DNA of 64,000 nt, from assembly GCA_014323675.1 (NCBI GenBank), contig JACONN010000006.1:1-64000 (forward strand), given 5' to 3'. A program made the position numbers and the translations under genes. The notes under the pieces were generated by a model. That model ran no database searches, had not been told where the DNA came from, and saw only the letters and a program-made list of their open reading frames with translations. Source of the DNA: Hormoscilla sp. GM7CHS1pb. Its GTDB lineage: Bacteria > Cyanobacteriota > Cyanobacteriia > Cyanobacteriales > Desertifilaceae. Below, piece after piece: positions 54,178-62,366 of this stretch; position 1 is the first letter of the stretch; the number at the start of each line of letters is the position of its first letter.

Positions 54178-54241
54178 CGTTCGTAGTAAGCACTTTAGTG
54201 CTTCCCAGGCCGTTCGTAGTAAGCACTTTAGTGCTTCCCAG
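54178..54241. repeat. Two direct copies of GTTCGTAGTAAGCACTTTAG
   Basis: Each unit of about 32 nt contains GTAGTAAGCACTTTAGTGCTTCCCA, in which AAGCACT and AGTGCTT pair. A partial copy is at 60710-60740 upstream of iscB. Confidence 0.7.
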
Positions 54242-54389
54242 GTTTGGAGTTAAAGTTATGTTAAGGCGAGCGATTTGACCGAGACCGCACGATACATTTC
54301 GCCAACTAAGGTTAAAATAATGTTAAAAAACAGAGAGTGGAGGGAAAATAATGTTAAAGAGCGATCTTCTCACTTTCACTCTTTTGCCC

Positions 54390-54421
54390 AGAAACCCGGT
54401 TTTTATAAAAAACCGGGTTTC
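54390..54421. terminator. AGAAACCCGG/CCGGGTTTCT hairpin after the HEAT gene
   Basis: This is the third copy of the hairpin, 31 bp past the stop of the gene at 54453-56063. Confidence 0.65.
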
Positions 54422-54452
54422 TTTATACGCAGTGCAGAGGGTGAAAGCTGAT

Positions 54453-56063
54453 TTAGCGAAAGGGGGCGATCGCAAACAGCAGCTCTTTTCTAAGATTGGC
54501 TGACATAGCTCGATCGCATGCGGCGATCGCGCGGTTTATTTCCGCCATCTGTGCCAGATCGGGTGTGGAAAACTGAGAGTTGTACCGCCGCAGCCATCTT
54601 TGCAGATAATTCTCACCTAAATGGGCGATCGCCCGATCCAGACTGCCACAGGCCCAAATCAAAAAAGCCAAACTATCCCACTTACCCAGTTTTGCTAGCA
54701 AAACCAGGGCATTTTTCCTCACGTGGAAGCGCGGATCTTGCCGAAAAATCTTCCCCAGACCCTCGACACCAACCAATCTTGCTCGACCCAGTAGGGCCTC
54801 ACGTCCAGCGCGAGATATACTGGGGCGATCGTCTGTGAGGGCCTCGACAAATAGATCTAGGAGAACATCTCCATTCAACTTAGCAGCAGACCGCAGTGCG
54901 GCGCAGCGAACTTTCGGGTTAGGGTGAGAACAGAAAGGAACTACGACATCAGCATCGATCGCCCCACCGACATCCCCCAGACCCAAAAGTACACCGCAAA
55001 GTTTACCACCGACATTGCCAGTCAGGGCCTGGCGATAGAATGCCGTGAAATCCATGGGGGCAATTTCGTTCAGGTAATAGCGGGCTAACTCGCGGATGGA
55101 ACTGTGGCGATCGCATAAACTAGAGTATAATTGTGACTGTGCTTGGGCGGGTAACTTTTCCACGTAAGCTTGCAGTGCTTCCCGGCGGACGGGCATAAAC
55201 TTATTCCCGCTCATTTTCAACAAGAAGCTGCTCGGAATATCGCCCTCAAATTCCGCTCTAATTTTTCGTGCCCCCCACAGTCTCACGGCACTATCTCGAT
55301 CGGCGATCGCCCGATCGAGCAGCCAAAGCTTTTCTATGGCTGCGGACTCTGCTGCTAGATGAAAGCAACAGCGCCTGACAACTCGATCCCTTGATTTCAA
55401 TCCCCCGAGTAATGCATCATTACATTCAGCATTCTTGAGTAACTCAAATATCGAATCTATCAAACTACTGCGATCGGGTGCAGCAGGATCTCGGCGCATC
55501 TGCAATCTCGATATGAGGGCAAGATTCCCGACCATCTCCGGAGCATATTCTGGAATCAATCGTCTTTCCAAGGCTTCTCTTGCGGCCTCGCGCACGTTAA
55601 CTACCCAGTCATACAGGCGAATTAGCAAAAAAGACAATTCGGCACCATTGGTAAATTCTGCCAATTTCTTCACCGCCGCTTCTCGCACGTAGCCACTCCT
55701 GTGAAAACTCGCCAATCCTAAAATTGACAGGGACGACGATCCAAAGCTGAGTAGATAGTCTATCTTTTCTGGAAGCAATTCTGGCCATTGCCATCTCATA
55801 AATTCGTCTAGCCAAAGGAACTCAGTAGGAGATACAATTTCAACTAAACTTTGAACGGCTTTAGCTGCTGCTGTTGCCAATTCTGGTCTTCCCACAAAAA
55901 TCAAAGGTATAATGTGAGGAATTGCTGCTGGTTCCCCAGCCCGAGCAATCTGTTCTAACTTATTTGATACGTCATCATGTTTCCCAAACAGCCTTTGCCA
56001 AAGGCCGTTCCGGGCATCCAGGCGATCGAGCAAAGCCAAAGTTTTATCTGAAATGGTTCTCAT
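54453..56063 (-). CDS. HEAT-repeat protein of unknown function
   Basis: The 536-residue protein is built of degenerate alpha-helical repeats with VREAAVKKLAEF, VREAAREALERR, DSAVRLWGARKI, PKVRCAALRSAAKL and PSISRAGREALLGRA. Such solenoids bind proteins. No enzymatic motif and no membrane segment are seen. It is unrelated in sequence to the HEAT repeats at 4325-5211. ATG 56063 starts MRTISDKTLALLDRL. Confidence 0.78.
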   Translation of the reverse strand: MRTISDKTLALLDRLDARNGLWQRLFGKHDDVSNKLEQIARAGEPAAIPHIIPLIFVGRPELATAAAKAVQSLVEIVSPTEFLWLDEFMRWQWPELLPEKIDYLLSFGSSSLSILGLASFHRSGYVREAAVKKLAEFTNGAELSFLLIRLYDWVVNVREAAREALERRLIPEYAPEMVGNLALISRLQMRRDPAAPDRSSLIDSIFELLKNAECNDALLGGLKSRDRVVRRCCFHLAAESAAIEKLWLLDRAIADRDSAVRLWGARKIRAEFEGDIPSSFLLKMSGNKFMPVRREALQAYVEKLPAQAQSQLYSSLCDRHSSIRELARYYLNEIAPMDFTAFYRQALTGNVGGKLCGVLLGLGDVGGAIDADVVVPFCSHPNPKVRCAALRSAAKLNGDVLLDLFVEALTDDRPSISRAGREALLGRARLVGVEGLGKIFRQDPRFHVRKNALVLLAKLGKWDSLAFLIWACGSLDRAIAHLGENYLQRWLRRYNSQFSTPDLAQMAEINRAIAACDRAMSANLRKELLFAIAPFR

Positions 56064-56271
56064 AACAAGGCTATTTCCTTCAAGAAGCGATTATCAGATA
56101 TTAAGCGATATGACCATCGCAGCGTTCCAGATAACTGGGCCCGATCGCCCCTGTCACTCTGTCAATAAATCTTAACTCCGATTCTCCGGGATTATTTAAA
56201 CCTTGCCTTTGATAGGTTGATTGGAAGCCCCAGCCAAACCAATTATTGACCGGGTTCCCAAGAGTTAACGA

Positions 56272-57738
56272 TCAATCGATCACTTTCCAACCCCGAACGA
56301 AATTCTTCTTTTCCATTTCCAACCATAATGCTTCGATCTGTTCTTCGGAATTACTCACTCGGATCTCGCGGGAAAGGGGGTCTTTGCGGTTCGGACTGAA
56401 GTCCGTGAAATGCAGAACATATGCGGGATATTCCTCGGAAGACTCCTTATTGGTTTTCCACATGACCAGTTTTCTTACCATTTCAGCCCCTTTCAGGGTT
56501 TTGGTTGCAACTCGACGTTTCAACAGCGTACTTTCAGGCAATTTGTATGCTTTTGCCGATATATCCGCCAGCGGCACTTCAACTAAGTCGGTTATTTGTT
56601 CGATCCTTAAATCTTCGGGATTCACGGATTTATCTTCCCGGAATTTCACAAACTGAGGTGAAATAACATTGACTAAAGGCATGCGTCTGATGACTTCATA
56701 GCGTTTTTGGGAAGCATTCCAGTTCAATACCATTTTGTCTATAGTCCCCTGCCTGGTAGTTTCGGCCATCAGGTCCAAACAGGATATTTCGATAATGTAT
56801 TTCGGTTCCACCATCCGATATGCCACGCGATCGGAATTGATTTCGGAATATTCACTATCCACGACGATATCTTTGAGATCCGAAAGCAGTTTCCGGCGCA
56901 TTTCTTCCGTAAATCCACCGCCTACATGGGTCAGCAATTGAAAGGTTTCATCCTTGCGCATGATTCCCACCAGAACGTCATGAATCATACCGATGCGATC
57001 GTCCGTACCTTCGGTAAAACCCAGTACGATCGCATCGATATTATGCCGGGGCTTAATTTTGAAAATACCACTGGAGTTACCTCGAACCACGACACCTTCA
57101 GCGCCTTCAACTTCCACCCATTGCTGGAAATATTCCTTAATTTGAGCTGGGTTTTCACCGATAACCGTTTCCACCGGATGGATATTTTTACCCTCGCCAA
57201 ATATTGCCGCGATCGCATTCCAGGAATCCGCATACAGGGGATAGGTTTTTTGGTCGCATTCCACGATATCGAACGCGGCAAATTTAAGCCGTTTTACCTC
57301 CGATTCATTTTCCGGTTTGCGTGCAATGAGCATGACGTCACGAACCCGGGGCCGTGTTTTATCTTCATCCGGCTGCACGTATAATTCTCCGGCGATCGTG
57401 GCTTTTTTGATTCCCGCTTTTTTCAACAAACTAGCGGCTTCTTCCATGAAATCAAGTCCGGTTCTAACCGTACCGCCCGGATTGAGCGTAATGGCGCTTT
57501 CGCCGTCGAACAGGAGTACGGTAAATTCTCCGTCAATTTTGCGGCTAATATGATAGTTATCCGTTGGGATTTTTTGGGAAATATCGGATTTATCCAGCGG
57601 TCGCATATTCGCCGCCATTCTCCGGCGAATATATTGCACTTTCGGATGTAACCCGGGATCTTTCAAAGCATTCGCCGGACCTGTGGCATAATTGCCAATT
57701 TTATAGACCAATCGAGAGCGATCGACAACGGTATCCAT
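56272..57738 (-). CDS. ATP-dependent DNA ligase-like nucleotidyltransferase, last gene of a three-gene operon
   Basis: Numbered from ATG 57738, the adenylation motif I is ISRKIDGEF (Lys67 as nucleotide acceptor). Motif III is IAGELYV (Glu118), IIIa is KFAAFDIVE, IV is AEGVVVRG (Glu214) and V is GIFKIKPRHNID (Lys227, Lys229). An extra region of about 240 residues may include an OB fold (ISCLDLMAE, VEVPLADISAKAYKL) and an unfamiliar C-terminus with HFTDFSPNRKDPLSREIRV. All key residues of an active ligase or RNA-capping-like enzyme are present. The N-terminal extension (PANALKDPGLHPKVQYIRRRMAANMRPL) is unusual. It lies 30 bp after the preceding gene, clearly the same transcript. The substrate is unknown. 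Confidence 0.78.
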   Translation of the reverse strand: MDTVVDRSRLVYKIGNYATGPANALKDPGLHPKVQYIRRRMAANMRPLDKSDISQKIPTDNYHISRKIDGEFTVLLFDGESAITLNPGGTVRTGLDFMEEAASLLKKAGIKKATIAGELYVQPDEDKTRPRVRDVMLIARKPENESEVKRLKFAAFDIVECDQKTYPLYADSWNAIAAIFGEGKNIHPVETVIGENPAQIKEYFQQWVEVEGAEGVVVRGNSSGIFKIKPRHNIDAIVLGFTEGTDDRIGMIHDVLVGIMRKDETFQLLTHVGGGFTEEMRRKLLSDLKDIVVDSEYSEINSDRVAYRMVEPKYIIEISCLDLMAETTRQGTIDKMVLNWNASQKRYEVIRRMPLVNVISPQFVKFREDKSVNPEDLRIEQITDLVEVPLADISAKAYKLPESTLLKRRVATKTLKGAEMVRKLVMWKTNKESSEEYPAYVLHFTDFSPNRKDPLSREIRVSNSEEQIEALWLEMEKKNFVRGWKVID

Positions 57739-57768
57739 AATCAATTATTCCCTTCCTCATCAGCAGGT

Positions 57769-58463
57769 TTACGGTTTTTTAAGTTCCATCTTGGAAAGAT
57801 GGAGGATCAATGCATATTTGTCATTTTGAGTCCGGCCTTCCAGGAAGCCCCGGTAGGGCGTAGCGCCTCGACGAAAAATCAAAGGCTGGTTTCCTTTAGG
57901 GCCGGATCCCACCAACATCAGGCAGTCTTCGTCTTCCAACTCCTTTGCTATGGCATACAGAAAATCATAAGTGAGTCCGTTGATATGGGTAATTTGAAGT
58001 TACCGGAAAAAACGAACTTATTGCATACTTGCGATTTTTTCAACTTTTTCCCGGTCCATTTCAAAGGAATTTCCGTAGCCGTGTTCGGTTCGGGCATGTG
58101 TCTCGGTCGTTTCTCCCGTTCGCTGCCGTCCGGGTTTTTAATTATTTCATTTTGCACGATCCGATGAACTACTTCCCTTTTCTTATCGATATATACCCGA
58201 GCCGTATTTTTCAAAAAACTGCCGTATGTTTCCAGATCTATTTCCGGGTCTTCATTTATCAGCGCTTGCGTAAGGTTCTCCAAATCGCCGTATTTTTCAA
58301 GCAAAGCATCCAAATCCCGATCCATCGTACCTCTGAGAATTTTTTTTGTTTCTGCCTGGCTGCCATGCATATCTATCCAGCGCATTTTCAAAACTGGTGA
58401 AACTGATTCGGTACTTACGACTGCATCCCGGCCCCGGCTGTTACTGATATTTATTGTTCCCAC
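57769..58463 (-). CDS. Middle gene of the ligase operon, unknown family (one frameshift)
   Basis: ATG 58463 starts GTINISNSRGRDAVVSTESVSP. A helical middle follows (RGTMDRDLDALLEKYGDLENLTQALINEDPEIDLETYGSFLKNTARVYI in part), then a basic stretch (GSEREKRPRHMPEPN). The frame breaks at 57987-57989, where GGG (plus strand) seems one base short. With it added, KLPHINGLTYDFLYAIAKEL continues as EDEDCLMLVGSGPKGNQPLIFRRGATPYRGFLEGR to the stop at 57769, total 231 residues. The acidic LEDEDCLMLVGSG end is soluble. I do not recognise a family. Spacing of 21 and 30 bp to its neighbours implies a dedicated operon. Confidence 0.65.
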
Positions 58464-58484
58464 GATAGTATTCCTGATAATTAT

Positions 58485-59099
58485 TTACATCATGCCAAAA
58501 TCCATATCGTCATCTTCTTCGATTTCCGACTCCGCTTCTGGGACGGCAGCGGTTTGTTCGTATCCTATAAAACGAATTTCGGTTTCCTTTCCTACGAGCA
58601 TCCAAATAGTATCGTCTGTACCTTTCAATAGAAATGCCGTATCCGGTTCCAGTCCGCCACGATAACTGAATGGAAATGCATAAATAGCGCCGTTTCCGAG
58701 TTCCTCCAGTAACTTGGGATCTAATTCCGTTTCACAATTGAGCATATAAGAGGAACGAATATTGAAATTTAGGAATTCATCTATGGTAACCTTTCGTTCC
58801 AATGAATTCGGCTGATTGAAACTCGATTGAACGGGCTTGATTTCATTCCCGTCGAAATCCACGGGTTTGAGGTTTGATTTGTCGCACCATTCCCCGTTTT
58901 GTGAAATATAAGCCAAAGCAGTGCCTCCCTTGCCGATCAATGTTTTTCCATCCCCTGCTAAAACGGCCATTTCACAAATTTTCCCATCCTCATCAAGGGT
59001 TTCGATATCTACCGAACCATATAATTTGCTTCGATCCACTTTTGCAAGTGAAAATGGGATGTCCTTCCCGTCATATGTTAAAATCAGTGGCTTTGCCAT
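58485..59099 (-). CDS. First gene of the ligase operon, unknown family
   Basis: ATG 59099 is chosen because GAGGTG lies six bases upstream. The product is 204 residues and opens MAKPLILTYDGKDIPFSLAKVDRSKLYGSVDIETLDEDG, with a beta-rich centre (CEMAVLAGDGKTLIGKGGTALAYIS). A conserved-looking segment follows (IYAFPFSYRGGLEPDTAFLLKGTDDTIWMLVG), then a strongly acidic tail (EIEEDDDMDFGMM) that might contact a basic partner. No catalytic motif is recognised. With its neighbours it forms a compact unit of accessory character. Confidence 0.65.
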   Translation of the reverse strand: MAKPLILTYDGKDIPFSLAKVDRSKLYGSVDIETLDEDGKICEMAVLAGDGKTLIGKGGTALAYISQNGEWCDKSNLKPVDFDGNEIKPVQSSFNQPNSLERKVTIDEFLNFNIRSSYMLNCETELDPKLLEELGNGAIYAFPFSYRGGLEPDTAFLLKGTDDTIWMLVGKETEIRFIGYEQTAAVPEAESEIEEDDDMDFGMM

Positions 59100-59173
59100 G
59101 TGCTGCACCTCATTATTATTTTTTATTGTCCGAGCAATTACAGCATACTAAAAAACTGGTAATTTCCCGAAAA

Positions 59174-60448
59174 TCACACCCATTTATACGAATAGCCATC
59201 TCTTCTGGAGACCGGTTTTAGGTGTTTTAGGTCTGTTGGCTTGACGTACTTATTGGTTTTGTCAGGTTTTGTCAGGCGAAAACTCCCGGAACTTCTGGGA
59301 GTAACTCTACCTATCCCATGAACTTGATGCTTAGCAATATCGCCTGTTTGCCAGCCTTTGATGGGCTTCAACGGCCTGTGACAGATTGGATACCCATACT
59401 TGTTTATCCTAGCTTTTTGACGACCACCACGCCCCTTGCAAGTAATTAGTAGTGGCTGAGTAGTTGCGATTTTTAACATGGGTGTACTTTTTCCCACACA
59501 AGCTGCATCTAACCAATGAGTTTTGGATAGTCCTTGAAGAGTCCGGTTGTATTTTGTCAAACCTCCCGTGCCAGTTTCAATGGCTAATCCAGTTTCCTTA
59601 AGGCGGTTAAACAATGTCCGTCGGGTATAGTTGACTGCCGCTGCATCTCTTAGGGGGGCTTTTGCTTGCGCTAGCAACCGCTTCAAAACTTCGGGCTTCT
59701 TTTTTAGAAATTGCTCTACATGCTTATCTCCTTTTTTCTGGTTGCATTTATGGCAAGCGATCGCCAAATTGCTAACTCTATCAGAGCCTCCCTTACTCTT
59801 GGGATGAATATGTTCGATTTCTAACGGGACTTCTTTGGCACCACAGTAGGCACACTGGTGTCGCCATTTCGTCAAGATATATTCCCTCAATTCGTATCCA
59901 AACAAGACTCCCTGCTGGTAGGAAACCCCTGATATCTCAGGGTTTCGCAGCTTTTGCATGTCAAACCTCACCAGCTCCATTGAGATGTCCGTTATCGGGC
60001 AATACTTCCGCAGGCGCTTGACCCAGGTCATAGCCGTTTCTACTCGATGTTGCAGGCTAGGAGCTAGCCATCCATTGGGGCGCTTCCTGTTATTGAATCT
60101 CGCTGGACGGTAGCGAGTTTTATGCTTGCGACGGTTGCGGCGAACAACACGGCGTTTTTCTAACTTTTGCCGTATCATATCCCCTCTATGGGTCAATTCT
60201 GCCGCCCATACAACTGTACCAGTCCTCTCATTAACTAGCGCAATACCAGTCACCTTAGCCCCCGGGTCTAACTTAATCCGATGAGGTTCATCGCCAGGAG
60301 ATTCAACAGTTTTTCTGAGGATAATCGTAAACGGATAAGTCCTAAACACCGCCGCCTTTCCCCGCGTCAAAAGCTTTCTTGCTCTGGCCGGATGAGTTGG
60401 ACTGAGCGGTTGCTTATTGGTATCTAAAACAAAAACACGATTTTGCAT
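59174..60448 (-). CDS. iscB: IscB-type RNA-guided nuclease (RuvC-HNH)
   Basis: The 424-residue protein has an N-terminal PLMP-like domain (VFVLDTNKQPLSPTHPARARKLL). RuvC-I is IKLDPGAKVTGIAL (Asp61), and an arginine-rich bridge helix follows (RRVVRRNRRKHKTRYRPARF). RuvC-II is DISMELVRFD (Glu158). The HNH insert has Cys199/Cys202, LEIEHIHPKSKGG (His213) and CHKCNQKKG (Cys232/Cys235). RuvC-III is THWLDAACVG (Asp314). The C-terminal domain (GRGGRQKARINKYGYPICHRPLKPIKG) should bind RNA and target-adjacent DNA. All catalytic residues and the full length are present, so it looks active. IscB is the ancestor-type relative of Cas9 and uses an omega RNA encoded just upstream. No tnpA is nearby. Confidence 0.92.
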   Translation of the reverse strand: MQNRVFVLDTNKQPLSPTHPARARKLLTRGKAAVFRTYPFTIILRKTVESPGDEPHRIKLDPGAKVTGIALVNERTGTVVWAAELTHRGDMIRQKLEKRRVVRRNRRKHKTRYRPARFNNRKRPNGWLAPSLQHRVETAMTWVKRLRKYCPITDISMELVRFDMQKLRNPEISGVSYQQGVLFGYELREYILTKWRHQCAYCGAKEVPLEIEHIHPKSKGGSDRVSNLAIACHKCNQKKGDKHVEQFLKKKPEVLKRLLAQAKAPLRDAAAVNYTRRTLFNRLKETGLAIETGTGGLTKYNRTLQGLSKTHWLDAACVGKSTPMLKIATTQPLLITCKGRGGRQKARINKYGYPICHRPLKPIKGWQTGDIAKHQVHGIGRVTPRSSGSFRLTKPDKTNKYVKPTDLKHLKPVSRRDGYSYKWV

Positions 60449-60690
60449 CTAAGCAACTCCCTAAAAAGGGGTAACGTTTGCCTCGGTCAAGTTAAAGGGG
60501 CTTTTGACGTCTAACTCACGCGGTCCTACAAAATCCATTCGTTCCGTTCCTTAAAGCCAGACGACAGAGCTACGAGCTGGCGCTCACCCGTAGGTGTCAT
60601 GACCCCCCTAACGTAGGTCCGATCCTAGACCTGCATCTTGCATCTTCCTTAAGGAGATAATTCCTTGCCAGAAATTACCGGATTTTATGC
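60449..60690 (-). ncRNA. Probable omega RNA (HEARO) upstream of iscB
   Basis: IscB genes are preceded by a structured RNA of about 200-300 nt ending close to the start codon. Here the minus strand from about 60690 to 60449 has no gene. It is rich in stems: GGTCTAGGATCGGACC, CCTACGGGTGAGCGCCAGCTCGTAG and AAGGAACGGAACG. It ends with GTTAGACGTCAAAAGCCCC and a purine-rich GGGAGTTGCTTAG before ATG. Limits are estimated and the guide would lie at its 5' end (about 60660-60690). Confidence 0.55.
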
Positions 60691-61240
60691 AAGAGCTGAG
60701 CGGTACTAAAGTGCTTCGGGGTTCGTAGTAAGCACTTCAAAAAGCAACAGAACTGGAAGTAGAACTCCCAGCGATCGCCTCAGTGAGTCGAAAGCGTGAA
60801 TTAACGTGATAGCAGGTGTTTCAGCCATTTTTTCCTAAAAAGCTTCGTCGTGTTTGAGGTGGGTTGATAGAATGCCTCCCTGAGTTGAACTCTCGTGCTG
60901 CAAAAGCCGTCAAACCCATACGCTCAGAGGGTTTCAGCCTTTTACATCCCCGACCAAGCAGCGATTCTAATTCAACTATAAACTGCTTTGGGCATTTTGT
61001 CAAGGCTACTGGATTAAATTTTATCCGTAGACCTATAAGCAAACTGGCAGCAAGCAGAGGGCGGTGTCTCGGTCGCTACCTTGTCCTTCAGGACATGTGT
61101 ACGCGGAAGACGCCGTATGACCGGTTGCCAGTTGAGATAATCGGGGAAACCCTGCATCAGGAACCTTGCATCGGACTGTGAGAGAGAGTGCCGGTTGCCA
61201 CCGCCCATGCCTGCCCCCTCACGGGGAGACCGAGGGATCT
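60691..61240. other. Gap upstream of the iscB omega RNA: repeats only
   Basis: The gap holds a partial GTTCGTAGTAAGCACTT repeat (about 60720-60740). A TGTCCTTCAGGACA hairpin with ACGCGGAAGACG (61081-61112) matches 42899-42930 inverted. GC-rich stems follow (CCCCTCACGGGGAG). Open frames of 60-105 codons exist on both strands at 60821-61181, but I cannot support any as a gene. Confidence 0.5.
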
Positions 61241-61250
61241 ACCTTAGAGG

Positions 61251-61416
61251 AACGGAAGAGTCGTACCCAGGAACGTAAGAGTCGTACCCAGGAACGGAAG
61301 AGTCGTACCCAGGAACGGAAGAGTCGTACCCGGTAACGTAAGAGTCGTACCCAGGAACGGAAGAGTCGTACCCAGGAACGGAAGAGTCGTACCCAGGAAC
61401 GGAAGAGTCGTACCCA
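61251..61416. repeat. 21-nt array, eight units
   Basis: The units are AACGGAAGAGTCGTACCCAG type. Units 2 and 5 have AACGTAAGAG, unit 4 ends CGGT, and the last is incomplete. Read in reverse it would code GYDSSVP repeats, but the frame has no gene-like ends, so I take it as non-coding. Confidence 0.88.
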
Positions 61417-61592
61417 TTCTCAGTTTCCCCCCTTTCCCATTTCCCCCGATCGTCAACATGCACGGTAGTACAACATAACTCGATCGTTGTACCGCTTATA
61501 TAATTGTCCGCCGATCGCCTCAACAGTCCGGATCTGGGTGGGCGGTCCGAGAAGGAGAGTCATAACAATCTCAATCAAGAGGAAAAGCAAAA

Positions 61593-61922
61593 ATGGATTA
61601 CTTACCCAGACGCAAAAGCGAATTCAAAAATTGGGAAACCAACTTTTTCAACCACCTCACGACCAATCAGGCCGAATTCGGATTGACTGCCGAGGAGTTG
61701 GCGGCCCTAGCTAATCTGCAAAGCAGTTGGCAAGCGGCCTATACCAATCATCTTAACGCGCAATCGGCTCTGGAAATTTGCGAGGAGGAGGATGATGATG
61801 ATGAAGTGCCAACTGGGGCCCGGGTGGGGATATCCGAAGGACTTATCCCGAGATTGTCAATCCTGGGGGGTTATTTCCAAGCATCCAAATCCAGGGCCTT
61901 CGATCCTCCTCGTTCCAACTGA
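61593..61922 (+). pseudogene. Truncated N-terminal fragment of a conserved hypothetical gene
   Basis: The start MDYLPRRKSEFKNWETNFFNHLTTNQAEFGLTAEEL in part, then LANLQSSWQAAYTNHLNAQSALE, matches the N-terminus of a hypothetical family I recall with W..AY..H..AQ. The rest (ICEEEDDDDEVPTGARV...) is unlike it and overlaps the end of the opposite gene at 61871. ATG 61593 lies in a purine-rich context. It is probably a cut-off gene. Confidence 0.55.
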
Positions 61923-62245
61923 TTTAATATTTGACCCAGTTGATACCAAACTAGCAAGCAAATGAAAACCGTAAGTGGTGCTGATACCCCGTAGGCAAAC
62001 TTAGCTGAAAAATAGAAAATCTGTAAACCTGCAGCTAGAAAAACACAAATGCTAGCACTTATCCCGATAAATGGAATCAACAGTTTTTCTCCCCGCATAT
62101 TTGCTAGGGTAATTTGGGAGCGGTTTTTCGACCACTCTTGCACCGATCGCGTCAATGATGCATAAAATGCAATCCCCGAGGCAACGCCAGCTAGCAAACT
62201 AGCTATCACTAAAAAATAAGGTGGTTCGGGAATGTAATAATACAT
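61871..62245 (-). CDS. Small integral membrane protein
   Basis: The 124-residue product has three hydrophobic segments: about 11-30 (FLVIASLLAGVASGIAFYAS), 56-78 (IPFIGISASICVFLAAGLQIFYF) and 87-108 (SAPLTVFICLLVWYQLGQIL). Between the first two is a polar loop, RSVQEWSKNRSQITLANMRGEK. I recognise it as a conserved cyanobacterial hypothetical protein. GGAGTT lies upstream of ATG 62245. Confidence 0.7.
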   Translation of the reverse strand: MYYYIPEPPYFLVIASLLAGVASGIAFYASLTRSVQEWSKNRSQITLANMRGEKLLIPFIGISASICVFLAAGLQIFYFSAKFAYGVSAPLTVFICLLVWYQLGQILNQLERGGSKALDLDAWK

Positions 62246-62284
62246 AAATAACTCCTATTGCTAATTGAAAATTGCGATCTTGCT

Positions 62285-62366
62285 AATTGTCAAGGGCTAA
62301 TGGTTAATTGCCCCATTAACCATTAGCCATTAGCCCTTAACCATTAGCCCTTAGCCCTTAGCCCTT
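62285..62366. repeat. Low-complexity ATTAGCCCTTA repeats
   Basis: About six imperfect units of TTAGCCCTTA and AACCATTAGCC lie directly before the stop of the kinase-like gene. Confidence 0.75.

Noticed and set aside
60821..61181. Overlapping frames of 73 and 105 codons on opposite strands
   Set aside because: The region is full of repeats and stems, there is no ribosome site, and no family is recognised on either strand.
61239..61523. Minus-strand GYDSSVP repeat protein
   Set aside because: It arises from the 21-nt array, has no ribosome site or domain, and several frames are open because 21 is a multiple of three.
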